The notes below the pieces were generated by a model. That model was not told the DNA's origin. It searched no databases and saw nothing but the letters and a program-made list of their open reading frames with translations. Of a stretch of 48,583 nt of DNA, positions 8,451-16,262 are shown one piece after another. Origin of the DNA: Micromonospora sp. BL4 (GTDB lineage Bacteria > Actinomycetota > Actinomycetes > Mycobacteriales > Micromonosporaceae); NCBI RefSeq assembly GCF_003667505.1, contig NZ_RCVJ01000115.1, positions 1 through 48,583 of the forward strand. Reading direction: 5' to 3'. Position numbers and translations under genes: made by a program. Position 1 is the first letter of the stretch. The number at the start of each line of letters is the position of its first letter.

Positions 8451-8936
8451 TCAGGCGACGGCGGACACCGGACGGCGTCGGCGAATCAGGAGTACCGCGC
8501 CCACGGCGGCGGAGCCGAGCAGCGCGCTGCCGGCGGCGAGGGCACCGTTGTCGCGGTTGCCGCCGCCGGAGCCGGCGGGGGCCCCGCCGATCGGGGTGAC
8601 GGTGAACGTGGCGCTGCCGGCGGAGCTGCCGTCGCCACAGGTGGCCGCCACGGTGTACGTGCCGAGCGTGAACCCGGCGGTGAAGAGTTCGGCGCTGAGC
8701 CCGCCGCCGGCCGCGGCCGTGGTGGACCGGACGTTCTGGTCGCGGTTGGGGCCGGTGACGCGGAAGATGGCGTCGCCCGACTTCGGGTTGCAGGTCGTCG
8801 CGGTGAGCACGACGGTCCCACCGACCGGTGTGGTGGCTGGTGACACGGTGGTGTCGGCCAGTGCGGCGCCCGGCAGCAGGAGCGTGCCGAGGCCCACGCC
8901 GAGCGCCGCCGAACAGAGTGCTGTTGAGACCTTCAT
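8451..8936 (-). CDS. Secreted Ig-like protein with C-terminal membrane anchor
   Basis: A 161-residue protein. A signal peptide covers residues 1-27 (cleavage after GAALA). A beta-rich Ig-like domain of about 90 residues contains two cysteines (TTCNPKSG and AATCGDG) that could form a disulfide. A Gly/Asn linker leads to a hydrophobic helix and a final RRRR cluster, the layout of a sortase substrate. However, no LPxTG-type pentapeptide is seen before the helix; the sequence there is GSGGGNRDNGALAAG. The start has GAGGGAAG 6 bases upstream. Linkage to the sortase is inferred from adjacency. Confidence 0.8.
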   Translation of the reverse strand: MKVSTALCSAALGVGLGTLLLPGAALADTTVSPATTPVGGTVVLTATTCNPKSGDAIFRVTGPNRDQNVRSTTAAAGGGLSAELFTAGFTLGTYTVAATCGDGSSAGSATFTVTPIGGAPAGSGGGNRDNGALAAGSALLGSAAVGAVLLIRRRRPVSAVA

Positions 8937-9268
8937 ACGCGTCTTCCCTCACTTTTCGTCCGCTGACTACGTGGGACGTCGTTCGGGTGGCCAACTCCGT
9001 GACTAGCACCGGTGTGCCCAACACTAGGTGCGTTGGGACCTCGATCCGGTGAAAATGAGAAATCCTCGTTGCCGTCACGTGTCCACCCGAAGGCCGGGAG
9101 AGCTGCGGAAAGGCCGACACGGCCCGACCGGCGCCGCTGATCCGATCGATGTCCGTCCGGCCGGGCTGTCACGGGTGGGTCGATGGCGAGGTATTGCCGG
9201 CGACGGCGGTAATGCACCACCCGACGCCGGTGGCGGCGGATGGTGGGGCGGTGTGGCAGCGTGGGGCG

Positions 9269-10552
9269 ATGACCGATTCCGCGCCGCTGGACGTCGACCT
9301 CGCGTTGCTCGGTGGTGGCGGCGCCGCGTCGCTGCTGCTCGCCGCGCTGGACCGGCACGGCGTCCGCGACCTGCGGATCGCGGTCGTCGACCCGGTGCGC
9401 CGGCGGGGCCAGGACCGCACCTGGGCGTTCTGGGGCCACCCGGACAGCGACCTGGACCCGCTGCTCAGCGCGAGCTGGCAGCAGGTCGAGGTGGCGACGC
9501 CGGCGCGGCGTCGCATCCTGGACCTGGCCCCGCTGCGGTACGCCATGCTCCGCTCCGGCCCGGTCTACGACCGGGCTGCCGAGGCCGAGCGCCGCCTCGA
9601 CGCCACCCGGATCGTCGCGCCCGCCGAGACGGTGGTCGACGACGGCACGCGCGTGGAGGTGCGCACCGGCGGCGGGCCGACCGTGCGGGCCGGCTGGGTG
9701 CTCGACTCCCGGCCCCGCCCACCGGCCCGAGCGGGGCGGACCACCTGGTTGCAGCACTTCCGGGGCTGGTGGCTCGAAGCCGACCGCCCGGTGTTCGACC
9801 CGGCGCGGGCCGTGCTGATGGACTTCCGCACCCCGCAGCCCGCGCGGGGCGTCTCGTTCGGGTACGTGCTCCCGGTGAGCGACCGCTACGCCCTGGTCGA
9901 GTACACCGAGTTCTCGCCGGCCCTGCTCACCGATTCCGGGTACGACGCGGCGCTGGCCGGCTACCGGGACCTGCTCGGGCTCGATCCGGCCGGGCTGCGG
10001 GTGCGCGAGGTGGAGAACGGGGTGATCCCGATGACGGATGCGCCGTTCCCGGCCCGGCCCTCGCCCCGGGTGGTCCGTCTCGGCACGGCCGGCGGCGCGA
10101 CCCGCCCCTCCACCGGCTTCACCTTCTCCGCCATGTACCGCCAGGCCGACGAGGTGGCCCGCGCCCTCGCCGCCGGCCGGCCACCGGTGCCCGCGCCGGC
10201 GTACCCGCGCCGGCACCGCTGGATGGACGCGGTCGCGCTGCGCGCGTTGGACCGGGGCGGCGTCGGCGGCCCGGACTTCTTCGACCGGCTCTTCGACCGC
10301 AACCCGGCCGAGCGGGTGCTGCGCTTCCTCGACGGCCTCACGACCCCCGCCGAGGAGGTCGCGGTGATGAACTCCACCCGGCTGCTGACGATGATCGCGG
10401 CCACCGCCGGCGACGCGGCGGACCGGGTCCGCGACCGGCTGCGCCCACCCCGAACCGCCCCGGCCGTCCCGCCGGCCGTGGTGGGCGTCCCGCCCTCGGG
10501 CGGCGCCCTGCCGGACGTCGCCGCGTCGGAGCCCGGCACGCCGCCCCGCTGA
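9269..10552 (+). CDS. crtY: Lycopene cyclase family protein
   Basis: A 427-residue flavoprotein of the CrtY/lycopene beta-cyclase family. The N-terminal dinucleotide fold is seen in LALLGGGGAASLLLAAL, followed by RTWAFWG, the motif FRGWWLEADRPVFDP, FGYVLPVSDRYALVEYTEFS and GTAGGATRPSTGFTFS, all typical of the family. It would convert lycopene ends to beta rings at the membrane surface. No other carotenoid gene lies in this window. The ATG at 9269 is used; the frame is open back to 9149 but that part does not look coding. The C-terminus is Pro/Ala rich. Confidence 0.88.
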   Translation: MTDSAPLDVDLALLGGGGAASLLLAALDRHGVRDLRIAVVDPVRRRGQDRTWAFWGHPDSDLDPLLSASWQQVEVATPARRRILDLAPLRYAMLRSGPVYDRAAEAERRLDATRIVAPAETVVDDGTRVEVRTGGGPTVRAGWVLDSRPRPPARAGRTTWLQHFRGWWLEADRPVFDPARAVLMDFRTPQPARGVSFGYVLPVSDRYALVEYTEFSPALLTDSGYDAALAGYRDLLGLDPAGLRVREVENGVIPMTDAPFPARPSPRVVRLGTAGGATRPSTGFTFSAMYRQADEVARALAAGRPPVPAPAYPRRHRWMDAVALRALDRGGVGGPDFFDRLFDRNPAERVLRFLDGLTTPAEEVAVMNSTRLLTMIAATAGDAADRVRDRLRPPRTAPAVPPAVVGVPPSGGALPDVAASEPGTPPR

Positions 10553-10642
10553 CCGGGCCGGTCAGCGCTGGGCGGTCACCCGGTCCGGCGTGGCGGCCCC
10601 CGAGCGCGGGGCGCGGCGTCGCCGCCCGGTAGGTTGCCGGGC

Positions 10643-11119
10643 ATGGTGGACGCGGCGGCCGGCAGAGGTGTGCAGATCTGGACCGACGGGGCGTGCAGCG
10701 GCAACCCCGGGCCGGGCGGTTGGGGCGCGCTGCTGCGCTACGGCGACCACGAGCGGGAGCTGTGCGGCGGTGAGGCCACGCCCACCACCAACAACCGGAT
10801 GGAGCTGATGGCGGCCATCCAGGCGCTGGAGAGCCTGAACCGGCCGGTCGTCGTGGAGCTGCACACCGACAGCACGTACGTGCGCAACGGCATCACCAGC
10901 TGGCTGGCGTCCTGGAAGCGCAACGGCTGGCTCACCGCCGCGAAGCAGCCGGTGAAGAACGCCGACCTGTGGCAGCGCCTGGAGGCGGCCTGCGAGCGGC
11001 ACCAGGTCACCTGGCTCTGGGTCAAGGGGCACAACGGGCACCCGGAGAACGAGCGGGCCGACGGGCTGGCCAACAAGGGCATGACCGAGGCGCGGGCCGC
11101 GGCGCTGGCCAGCCGCTGA
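10643..11119 (+). CDS. rnhA: Ribonuclease HI
   Basis: A 158-residue RNase HI that cuts the RNA strand of RNA-DNA hybrids. The catalytic set is visible: D15 ([11 protein letters not shown]), E54 (NNRMELMAA), D76 (TDSTYV) and D140 (ENERADGLA), plus H130 in the flexible loop (VKGHNGH). Length is that of bacterial RNase HI with no added domain. A -10-like TAGGTT at 10630-10635 stands 7 bases before the ATG, so the transcript may be leaderless. Confidence 0.95.
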   Translation: MVDAAAGRGVQIWTDGACSGNPGPGGWGALLRYGDHERELCGGEATPTTNNRMELMAAIQALESLNRPVVVELHTDSTYVRNGITSWLASWKRNGWLTAAKQPVKNADLWQRLEAACERHQVTWLWVKGHNGHPENERADGLANKGMTEARAAALASR

Positions 11120-11137
11120 CCTCGGGCTGAGCCCGCG

Positions 11138-11374
11138 TCAGCGGGTGGCGTCCGGATGCCCGGGCATGGTGGATCCGCCGCCGCTGCTGCCGGAGGAGCC
11201 CCCGGCGACACCCGAGTTGTCGTCCTCGGTCACGATGTCCGGCCGGACGTCGGTGCCGTCCGGCGGCGGCACCTCGGTGTCCGCCTCGACCTGCACCAAC
11301 CGGGCCTGGCCGGCCTCGTCCTCGCTGTGCTGCGGGTCGCTCGGCTGCTCACCGTCGCGCTTTCGGAAACCCAC
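11138..11374 (-). CDS. Small acidic hypothetical protein
   Basis: A 78-residue hydrophilic protein, rich in Asp, Glu, Ser and Gly, ending in a Gly/Ser-rich tail (SSGSSGGGST) and without helices that suggest a fold. A GTG start is preceded by GGGGGG with 6 bases spacing, which favours it being translated. It starts 39 bases after the stop of the MFS gene, so it may be co-transcribed with it. Function unknown. Confidence 0.55.
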   Translation of the reverse strand: MGFRKRDGEQPSDPQHSEDEAGQARLVQVEADTEVPPPDGTDVRPDIVTEDDNSGVAGGSSGSSGGGSTMPGHPDATR

Positions 11375-11413
11375 GCCGTGCCCCCCGTCGGTGCCGTTCC
11401 GCGTCGGCGGTGG

Positions 11414-12634
11414 CTACCCGGCGTCACCGTTGACGAAACCTCGCCCGCCGGCGCTGACCGCCGGTGCGACCGTCTCGGCCGGCGGCGGTGGGGACGGCAG
11501 CCGCAGTGTCCCTCGGCGGCTGAGCGCGACGACCAGGGCCAGGGCCAGCGCGGCGGACACCACCAGGAACGCCGGGGTGTTGCCGAGGTGGTCGTTGACC
11601 ACTCCGCTGGTCGCCGAGCCGACGGCGATGCCGAGCTGCCCGGCGGTCTGCAACCAGCCGTACGTCTCGGCGAGGTGGGGCGCTGGGGTGGACCGGGCCA
11701 GGATCTCGTCGGTGACGGCGAGGAAGGGTGCCAGCGCGAGACCGAAGAGCGCGAGCGCCACGGCCATCTGCGGCACGCTCCGGGGCAGCAGCAGCGCCAG
11801 CGAGGTGGCGGCCAGCATGCCGACCAGCGTCAGGTACGCCCCACCTGGGGTGCCGGGCCGGCCCCGGCGGGCCAGCAGCAGGCCACCCGCCAGGCTGCCC
11901 ACCGACCAGATGGTGACCAGCAGTCCGGCCTGGTCGGGGTGCCCGACGGTGGTGGCGAAGGCGGGCACCAGCACCCACATCGCGCCGATGCCGGTCATGT
12001 AGCCGAGGTGGGTGCCGACGATGGTGCGACGGGTGGCCCTGCCGGGCAGCGCGGACCGTTTCTCGGCGGGCCGCCGGTCGACCTCACGTGGCGGCAGGAC
12101 GGCGGCCATGCCGACGAGCCCGGCGGTGCCGATGACGGCGAAGGCGACCAGCGCCGCCGTGGGACCACTGATCAGCAGGCTCAGCGTCACGGCCAGGGGG
12201 CCTCCGACGTAGAGCACCTCCTGCCCGACGGCGTTGACCGCGTACGCGCGGGAGAGCACGGGGGTGGGCACGATCCGGGCCAGGTGGGAGCGTCCACTGC
12301 CGACCGCCGGTGGCGTGCTGAGCCCGGCCGCGGTGGCCAGCGCCACGAACGCCACCGGCTCGGTGGTCACCGCCAGCCCGAGCAGGGCGAGCAGGTGGGC
12401 GAGGCCGGTGGCGAGCAGCACCGGCCGGGCACCGAGCCGGCCGAGGAGTCGACCGGCCAGCGGCGCGGTGAGCGCCAGCCCGATGCCGCAGCCGGCGCTG
12501 GCCACACCGGCGGTGGCGAAGCTGCCGGTGTTCTGGTGACCGAGCAGCACGACGAGCAGTTGACGCAACGCGACTGGTAGCTGTGCCACGGTCATCAACA
12601 CGATGAGCAGCAGCGCCCGCCGAGGTACATTCAT
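11414..12634 (-). CDS. MFS transporter controlled by the divergent MarR protein
   Basis: A 406-residue major facilitator with about 12 helices and a central cytoplasmic loop rich in charged residues (PPREVDRRPAEKRS). The first loop has GRLLGRLGARPVLL, a fair motif A. It is likely a drug or metabolite exporter, since it is transcribed divergently from a MarR regulator. Its ATG at 12634 stands only 5 bases from the regulator's ATG, and a -10-like TAGATT on the minus strand lies 8 bases before it, implying a leaderless mRNA. Confidence 0.88.
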   Translation of the reverse strand: MNVPRRALLLIVLMTVAQLPVALRQLLVVLLGHQNTGSFATAGVASAGCGIGLALTAPLAGRLLGRLGARPVLLATGLAHLLALLGLAVTTEPVAFVALATAAGLSTPPAVGSGRSHLARIVPTPVLSRAYAVNAVGQEVLYVGGPLAVTLSLLISGPTAALVAFAVIGTAGLVGMAAVLPPREVDRRPAEKRSALPGRATRRTIVGTHLGYMTGIGAMWVLVPAFATTVGHPDQAGLLVTIWSVGSLAGGLLLARRGRPGTPGGAYLTLVGMLAATSLALLLPRSVPQMAVALALFGLALAPFLAVTDEILARSTPAPHLAETYGWLQTAGQLGIAVGSATSGVVNDHLGNTPAFLVVSAALALALVVALSRRGTLRLPSPPPPAETVAPAVSAGGRGFVNGDAG

Positions 12635-12649
12635 GACTTATGAATCTAC
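12625..12649. promoter_or_regulatory. Palindromic operator over two divergent start codons
   Basis: ATTCAT (12629-12634) and ATGAAT (12640-12645) form a perfect inverted repeat around the spacer gactt. The symmetry extends outward to GTA and TAC with one mismatch. The palindrome contains both ATG start codons and also both -10-like hexamers (TACATT at 12626-12631 on plus, TAGATT on minus), each 8 bases from the ATG it serves. Binding of the MarR dimer here would block both leaderless promoters at once. Confidence 0.75.
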
Positions 12650-13161
12650 CCGCGGATGCTTCGCCGAACCTCCTCGGTGCGCTCGCCCTGCTCGTCGGCT
12701 CGCGGATGCGCTCGTCGGTCAGCGCGTCCGTCGGGGCCGGGGGTGCGCTCGCTGAGGCGCTCGTCGTCCTCAAGGACCAGCCGGGCGTGACCGCCGAGTG
12801 GCTGGGCCAGGTGCTGGGGCTGACCCAACCCGGTGTGGCGCACCTGGTCCGGCGGCTGCGGGAGCAGGGCTGGGTGGAGAGGCGACCGGGTGCGGACGCG
12901 CGCAGCCGTGCGCTGCACCTCACCACCGAGGGCACGGCGGCCGCCGCCGGGATTCTGCACTCCCGGCAGGAGGCGCTGACCGCGCTGCTCGCCCCGCTGA
13001 CCAGCGAGCAGCGCCGCCAGCTGGAAGACATCGCCCGCACCCTGCTGCAGGACGAGGTGACGGACGACCGCAGCCTGGCCCACCTCTGCCGCCTCTGCGA
13101 TCGCGCCCGCTGCCCGCAATGCCCGGTCCACGCGGGCTACCGCGAGGTGACCGGGAACTGA
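12640..13161 (+). CDS. MarR-family regulator with C-terminal four-cysteine motif
   Basis: A 173-residue protein with the MarR winged helix at about residues 50-90 (TAEWLGQVLGLTQPGVAHLVRRL read as helix-turn-helix, then the wing with RRPGADARSRAL) and dimerisation helices on both sides. The C-terminus holds Cys150, Cys153, Cys158 and Cys161 in a C-x2-C-x4-C-x2-C pattern, which could bind zinc or act as a thiol switch. It probably represses itself and the divergent MFS exporter. Confidence 0.88.
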   Translation: MNLPADASPNLLGALALLVGSRMRSSVSASVGAGGALAEALVVLKDQPGVTAEWLGQVLGLTQPGVAHLVRRLREQGWVERRPGADARSRALHLTTEGTAAAAGILHSRQEALTALLAPLTSEQRRQLEDIARTLLQDEVTDDRSLAHLCRLCDRARCPQCPVHAGYREVTGN

Positions 13162-13193
13162 CCGCCACGCGTACCCGATCGGGGTGGCGCCGC

Positions 13194-14096
13194 CTATCGA
13201 CGCCGGCCGCGACGGGCGGGCGCCGCGGCGCCCGCCCGTCGCGGCCGGCGGACCGGGGTCAGGGGCAGAGCCGTCCAGTGCGCGGGCCGGGTGAGGGTCG
13301 CCGGCAGCCCGGTGCGCGCGTCACCGCGTGCGGCGTCCAGTTGGGCCTGGTGCAGGAAGAGGGTGGTCCGCACGTCCGCGCCGCGCAGGTCGGCGCCCCG
13401 CAGGTCCGCGCCGGTGACGTCGGCCAGGCCCAGGTCGACACCGCGCAGGTCGGCGCCGATCAGCAGCGCCCCGCGCAGGTTGGCGCGGCGCAGGTCCGTC
13501 CCGCGCAGATCCGCCCCCAGCAGCTGTGCGCCCCGGCGGTCGGGGCCGGCGGCGCCGCCCCGGGAGCGGGCCGCGTCCCCGGCCCGCGACAGCAGCGGGT
13601 TGACCCGGTCCCGGTGCGCGGCCACGTCCACCGCGCGCAGCCGCGCCGGGTCACCTCCGGTGAGCGCCGCCGTCTCGGCGCGGGCGCGCTCCAGCTCGAC
13701 GCGCAGCTCGGCCGGCGGACGCAGCGCCACCGCCTCGGTGAGGTACCAGAGCAGCTCGTGCAGCGGACGCAGCACGGTGAACGCCGCGGCCATCTCCGGC
13801 AGCGTCTCCGGCGCGTCCCGCCAGTCCCGCCCGCCGAAGGTCACCTGGGCGACCTGCTGACCGGCGCCGAAGCAGTCGAACACCGTGCAGCCCGGAAACC
13901 CCCGCTCCCGCAGCTCGGTGTGGATGCCGCAGCGGTGGTCGGCACGCAGGTTGGCGCAGGGTTGACCGGCCGGCTTGTCGACGGCGAAGTCCGCCGACGC
14001 GGCGAAGGCCGGCACCACGCAGCACAGCCCGAAGCAGCGTCCGCAGTCGGCGCGCAGCTGCGTCGGCCCGGGCGGGGAGGCGGGGCTGGGTGACAC
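13194..14096 (-). CDS. Pentapeptide-repeat protein with Cys-rich N-terminal domain
   Basis: A 300-residue protein. Residues about 10-70 carry a cysteine cluster (CGRCFGLCC, then single Cys, CGIH, GCTVFDC) resembling zinc/iron-chelating CxxCxxxCC domains. A helical middle region follows, then about a dozen A(D/N)LRG pentapeptides forming a right-handed beta helix (GADLRGTDLRRANLRGALL and on), interrupted once. The C-terminus is an Arg/Ala tail encoded by a 50-bp palindrome. Pentapeptide proteins can mimic DNA or act as scaffolds; the role here is unknown. The GTG start has a perfect AGGAGG 8 bases upstream. Confidence 0.82.
   Translation of the reverse strand: MSPSPASPPGPTQLRADCGRCFGLCCVVPAFAASADFAVDKPAGQPCANLRADHRCGIHTELRERGFPGCTVFDCFGAGQQVAQVTFGGRDWRDAPETLPEMAAAFTVLRPLHELLWYLTEAVALRPPAELRVELERARAETAALTGGDPARLRAVDVAAHRDRVNPLLSRAGDAARSRGGAAGPDRRGAQLLGADLRGTDLRRANLRGALLIGADLRGVDLGLADVTGADLRGADLRGADVRTTLFLHQAQLDAARGDARTGLPATLTRPAHWTALPLTPVRRPRRAGAAAPARRGRRR
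13201..13250. terminator. Perfect 50-bp palindrome at the gene end
   Basis: Positions 13201-13250 read the same on both strands without a mismatch (each base from 13201 to 13225 pairs with its partner down from 13250). It overlaps the last codons of the minus-strand pentapeptide gene and faces the MarR gene that converges from the left. It probably works as a bidirectional terminator that is partly coding (encoding the Arg/Ala tail). Confidence 0.75.
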
Positions 14097-14185
14097 GCGG
14101 ACGTCCTCCTGTGATCGGTCACGGCAATCACCATTGTCCCGCGTACCGCCCGGACCCGGCAGGTCGGGGTTACCGTCCGTGCGGG

Positions 14186-15262
14186 TCACTGCCCGTCGCG
14201 GAGCGGGGTGCCGGGGCGCCCCGGCTGCTGCGGCGCCAACCGGCGGATCGCCCGGTCCCCGTTGCCGGGCCCGTACTTCTGGTCGAAGTGCCGGACCACG
14301 GTGGCTGCCGGCGTACGGTCGCCGTCCACCACCTCGGCCAGGGTGAACACGCCCGGCGCCGCCCCGGGTGCCCGTGGTGGCAGCGCGGTCCGCACGGTCA
14401 GCGGCCGGGCCAGCCGGAACGCGTGGCAGTCGACGTAGTGCTGCCCGTCCACCGTTACGTACGGCACCTGCACCTCGACCACGTCCGAGTCGTCGTGGCG
14501 CAGCGTGACCGTCACCGACCAGTACCGTTCCAGGTCCAAGGTCGCCTGCTCGTGCTCCCACAGCTCCTCGAACCGGGCGTGCACGAACCCGCCCCACGGG
14601 CTGTCCATGTCCACCTCGAGCTGGGGCACGTTGAACGACAGCTTCCCGATCGGGAAGAACGAGATCAGCGCCCGACCGTCCCACTGGTAGAGCTGGATCG
14701 ACGGGGAGGCGTCGTAGAGCCGCACCTGCAACCGGTGCCGCAGCCGGGGGTCGAGGGTGTCGGAGAAGGCGGCCAGGTGGCGCAGGTTGGTGCGGATCTG
14801 CCGAGGAACGTTCACCCGCTGCCGTTCCAGCTCCTCGGAGCGCTGCTGGGCGGCGGTGCAGTCCGGGTCGAGCAGGAGCAACTGCACCTGGGAGCCGTTG
14901 GCCAGCGCCGCGCGTACCGCCCCCAGCGTCTCCTCGCGGTGTCGCTGCTCCAGCAGGATCGTCCAGGTGTCGAGGATCCGCACGCGCCGGCCGGCGCGGT
15001 GCAGCCGCGCCACGAACGCCTGCTGGTCGAAGCTCAGGTGCTCCTGCACCCGCGCCTTGCGGGCCTCCTCGAACAGGGGGTCGAAGATGACGTACGAGAT
15101 GGCCGCGAGCACGACGCTGGCACCGAGGTTGAGCAGCAGGTCGCTCAGGAAGCCGGTGCTGCGCCAGGCCGCCAGCAGCATCAGGGCCGCGATGCCGAGC
15201 AGCGTCCCACCGACGACGAAGGCGCGTCGTTGCCGCCCGCCCCGACCAGCCCACTCGGGCAT
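14186..15262 (-). CDS. Membrane-anchored protein with phospholipase D-like/DUF5919-like domain
   Basis: A 358-residue protein. Two helices near the N-terminus (FVVGGTLLGIAALMLLAAW and LLLNLGASVVLAAISYVIF) anchor it. The cytoplasmic part has strands RVRILDTW and VQLLLLDPDC, then YDASPSIQLYQWDGRALISF, GGFVHARFEELWE and a long C-terminal beta-rich region. The strand order recalls DUF5919-type domains that resemble phospholipase D folds, but no HKD motif is present, so enzymatic activity cannot be claimed. The ATG has GGAGGGGG about 5 bases upstream. Function unknown. Confidence 0.65.
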   Translation of the reverse strand: MPEWAGRGGRQRRAFVVGGTLLGIAALMLLAAWRSTGFLSDLLLNLGASVVLAAISYVIFDPLFEEARKARVQEHLSFDQQAFVARLHRAGRRVRILDTWTILLEQRHREETLGAVRAALANGSQVQLLLLDPDCTAAQQRSEELERQRVNVPRQIRTNLRHLAAFSDTLDPRLRHRLQVRLYDASPSIQLYQWDGRALISFFPIGKLSFNVPQLEVDMDSPWGGFVHARFEELWEHEQATLDLERYWSVTVTLRHDDSDVVEVQVPYVTVDGQHYVDCHAFRLARPLTVRTALPPRAPGAAPGVFTLAEVVDGDRTPAATVVRHFDQKYGPGNGDRAIRRLAPQQPGRPGTPLRDGQ

Positions 15263-15384
15263 CCGGTCCCCCTCCGTCGTCGGCCGGCCGCACCGCCGCC
15301 GCTGATCACCGGAATGGGGAAGGATACGTGCCCGGTTTGCCGCTCGCTGTCCCGTTCACGACCGCTCGCGTTTTCCCGCTGCGG

Positions 15385-16191
15385 TCAGACCGAGCGCCAG
15401 TCGTTCGACGTCAGGCTGTTGGCCTGCGGGCCCATCAGCAGCATGCCGCCGTCGACCGGCCAGGACGCCCCGGTGACGTAGCTGGCGGCGGGGGAGGCGA
15501 GCAGCGCGACCACGGCGGCGACCTCCCGGGCGTCGCCCGGCCGCCCCACCGGCACGCCGGGCCGCTCCTGGGTGAACGGGTCGACGTCCTCCTGACCGGT
15601 CATCGGCGTGGCGATCTCGCCCGGGGCGACCGCGTTGACGGTGATTCCGTCGGCGGCCAGCTCCTGTGCCATCACCTTGGTGAGCAGCCCCAGCCCACCC
15701 TTCGCCGCGCAGTACGCGGCCGAGCCGACCCGGGGCGCGTGCTCGTGCACGCTGGTGATGTTGATGATCCGCCCGCCGACCCCGGCGGCCCGCATCCGCC
15801 GCGCGGCGAGCTGCCCGCACAGGAACGGCGCCTCCAGGTCGACGGAGAGCACCTCCCGCCACTTTTCCCACGCGGTGTCGACGAACGGGGTCGAGGCGCC
15901 GGTGCCCGCGTTGTTCACCAGAACCCCGATGCCGCCCAGCCGGTCGGCGAGCTGATCCACCACCGCCGCCGCCTCCGGCAGCCGGGTCAGGTCGACCTCG
16001 GCGACCTCGCAGCGCCGCCCGGTGGCGCGGACCTCGGTGGCGGTCCGGTCCGCGCCGTCCGGGTCGCCGTACCAGGTGATGCCGATGTCGAAGCCGGCCT
16101 CGGCCAGGGCGACCGCGCAGGCCTTGCCGATGCCGGAGTCCGCGCCGGTGACGACCGCGATCCTCGGGTAGTTGCCGTATCGCTGGGGCAT
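15385..16191 (-). CDS. Short-chain dehydrogenase/reductase
   Basis: A 268-residue classical SDR. The cofactor motif TGADSGIG (15-22), NNAG (93-96), and the catalytic Ser147, Tyr160 and Lys164 (YCAAK) are all present. The ending PVDGGMLLMG is typical of 3-oxoacyl-reductase and glucose-dehydrogenase-like members. No Asp marks NAD use clearly; the substrate is unknown. The gene is divergent from rtcB with a gap of 71 bases. Confidence 0.9.
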   Translation of the reverse strand: MPQRYGNYPRIAVVTGADSGIGKACAVALAEAGFDIGITWYGDPDGADRTATEVRATGRRCEVAEVDLTRLPEAAAVVDQLADRLGGIGVLVNNAGTGASTPFVDTAWEKWREVLSVDLEAPFLCGQLAARRMRAAGVGGRIINITSVHEHAPRVGSAAYCAAKGGLGLLTKVMAQELAADGITVNAVAPGEIATPMTGQEDVDPFTQERPGVPVGRPGDAREVAAVVALLASPAASYVTGASWPVDGGMLLMGPQANSLTSNDWRSV

Positions 16192-16262
16192 GCTTCCGCA
16201 CTACCCGCACCGCGAGGGCGCCAATCGGGTGTACCGGTGGGCGCGGCGGGTAGCCGCCCGGC

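Noticed and set aside
15311..15340. Another GGAAT-type promoter near 15312
   Set aside because: The distance to GTT is 19, not 18, and it points toward the end of a gene on the other strand.
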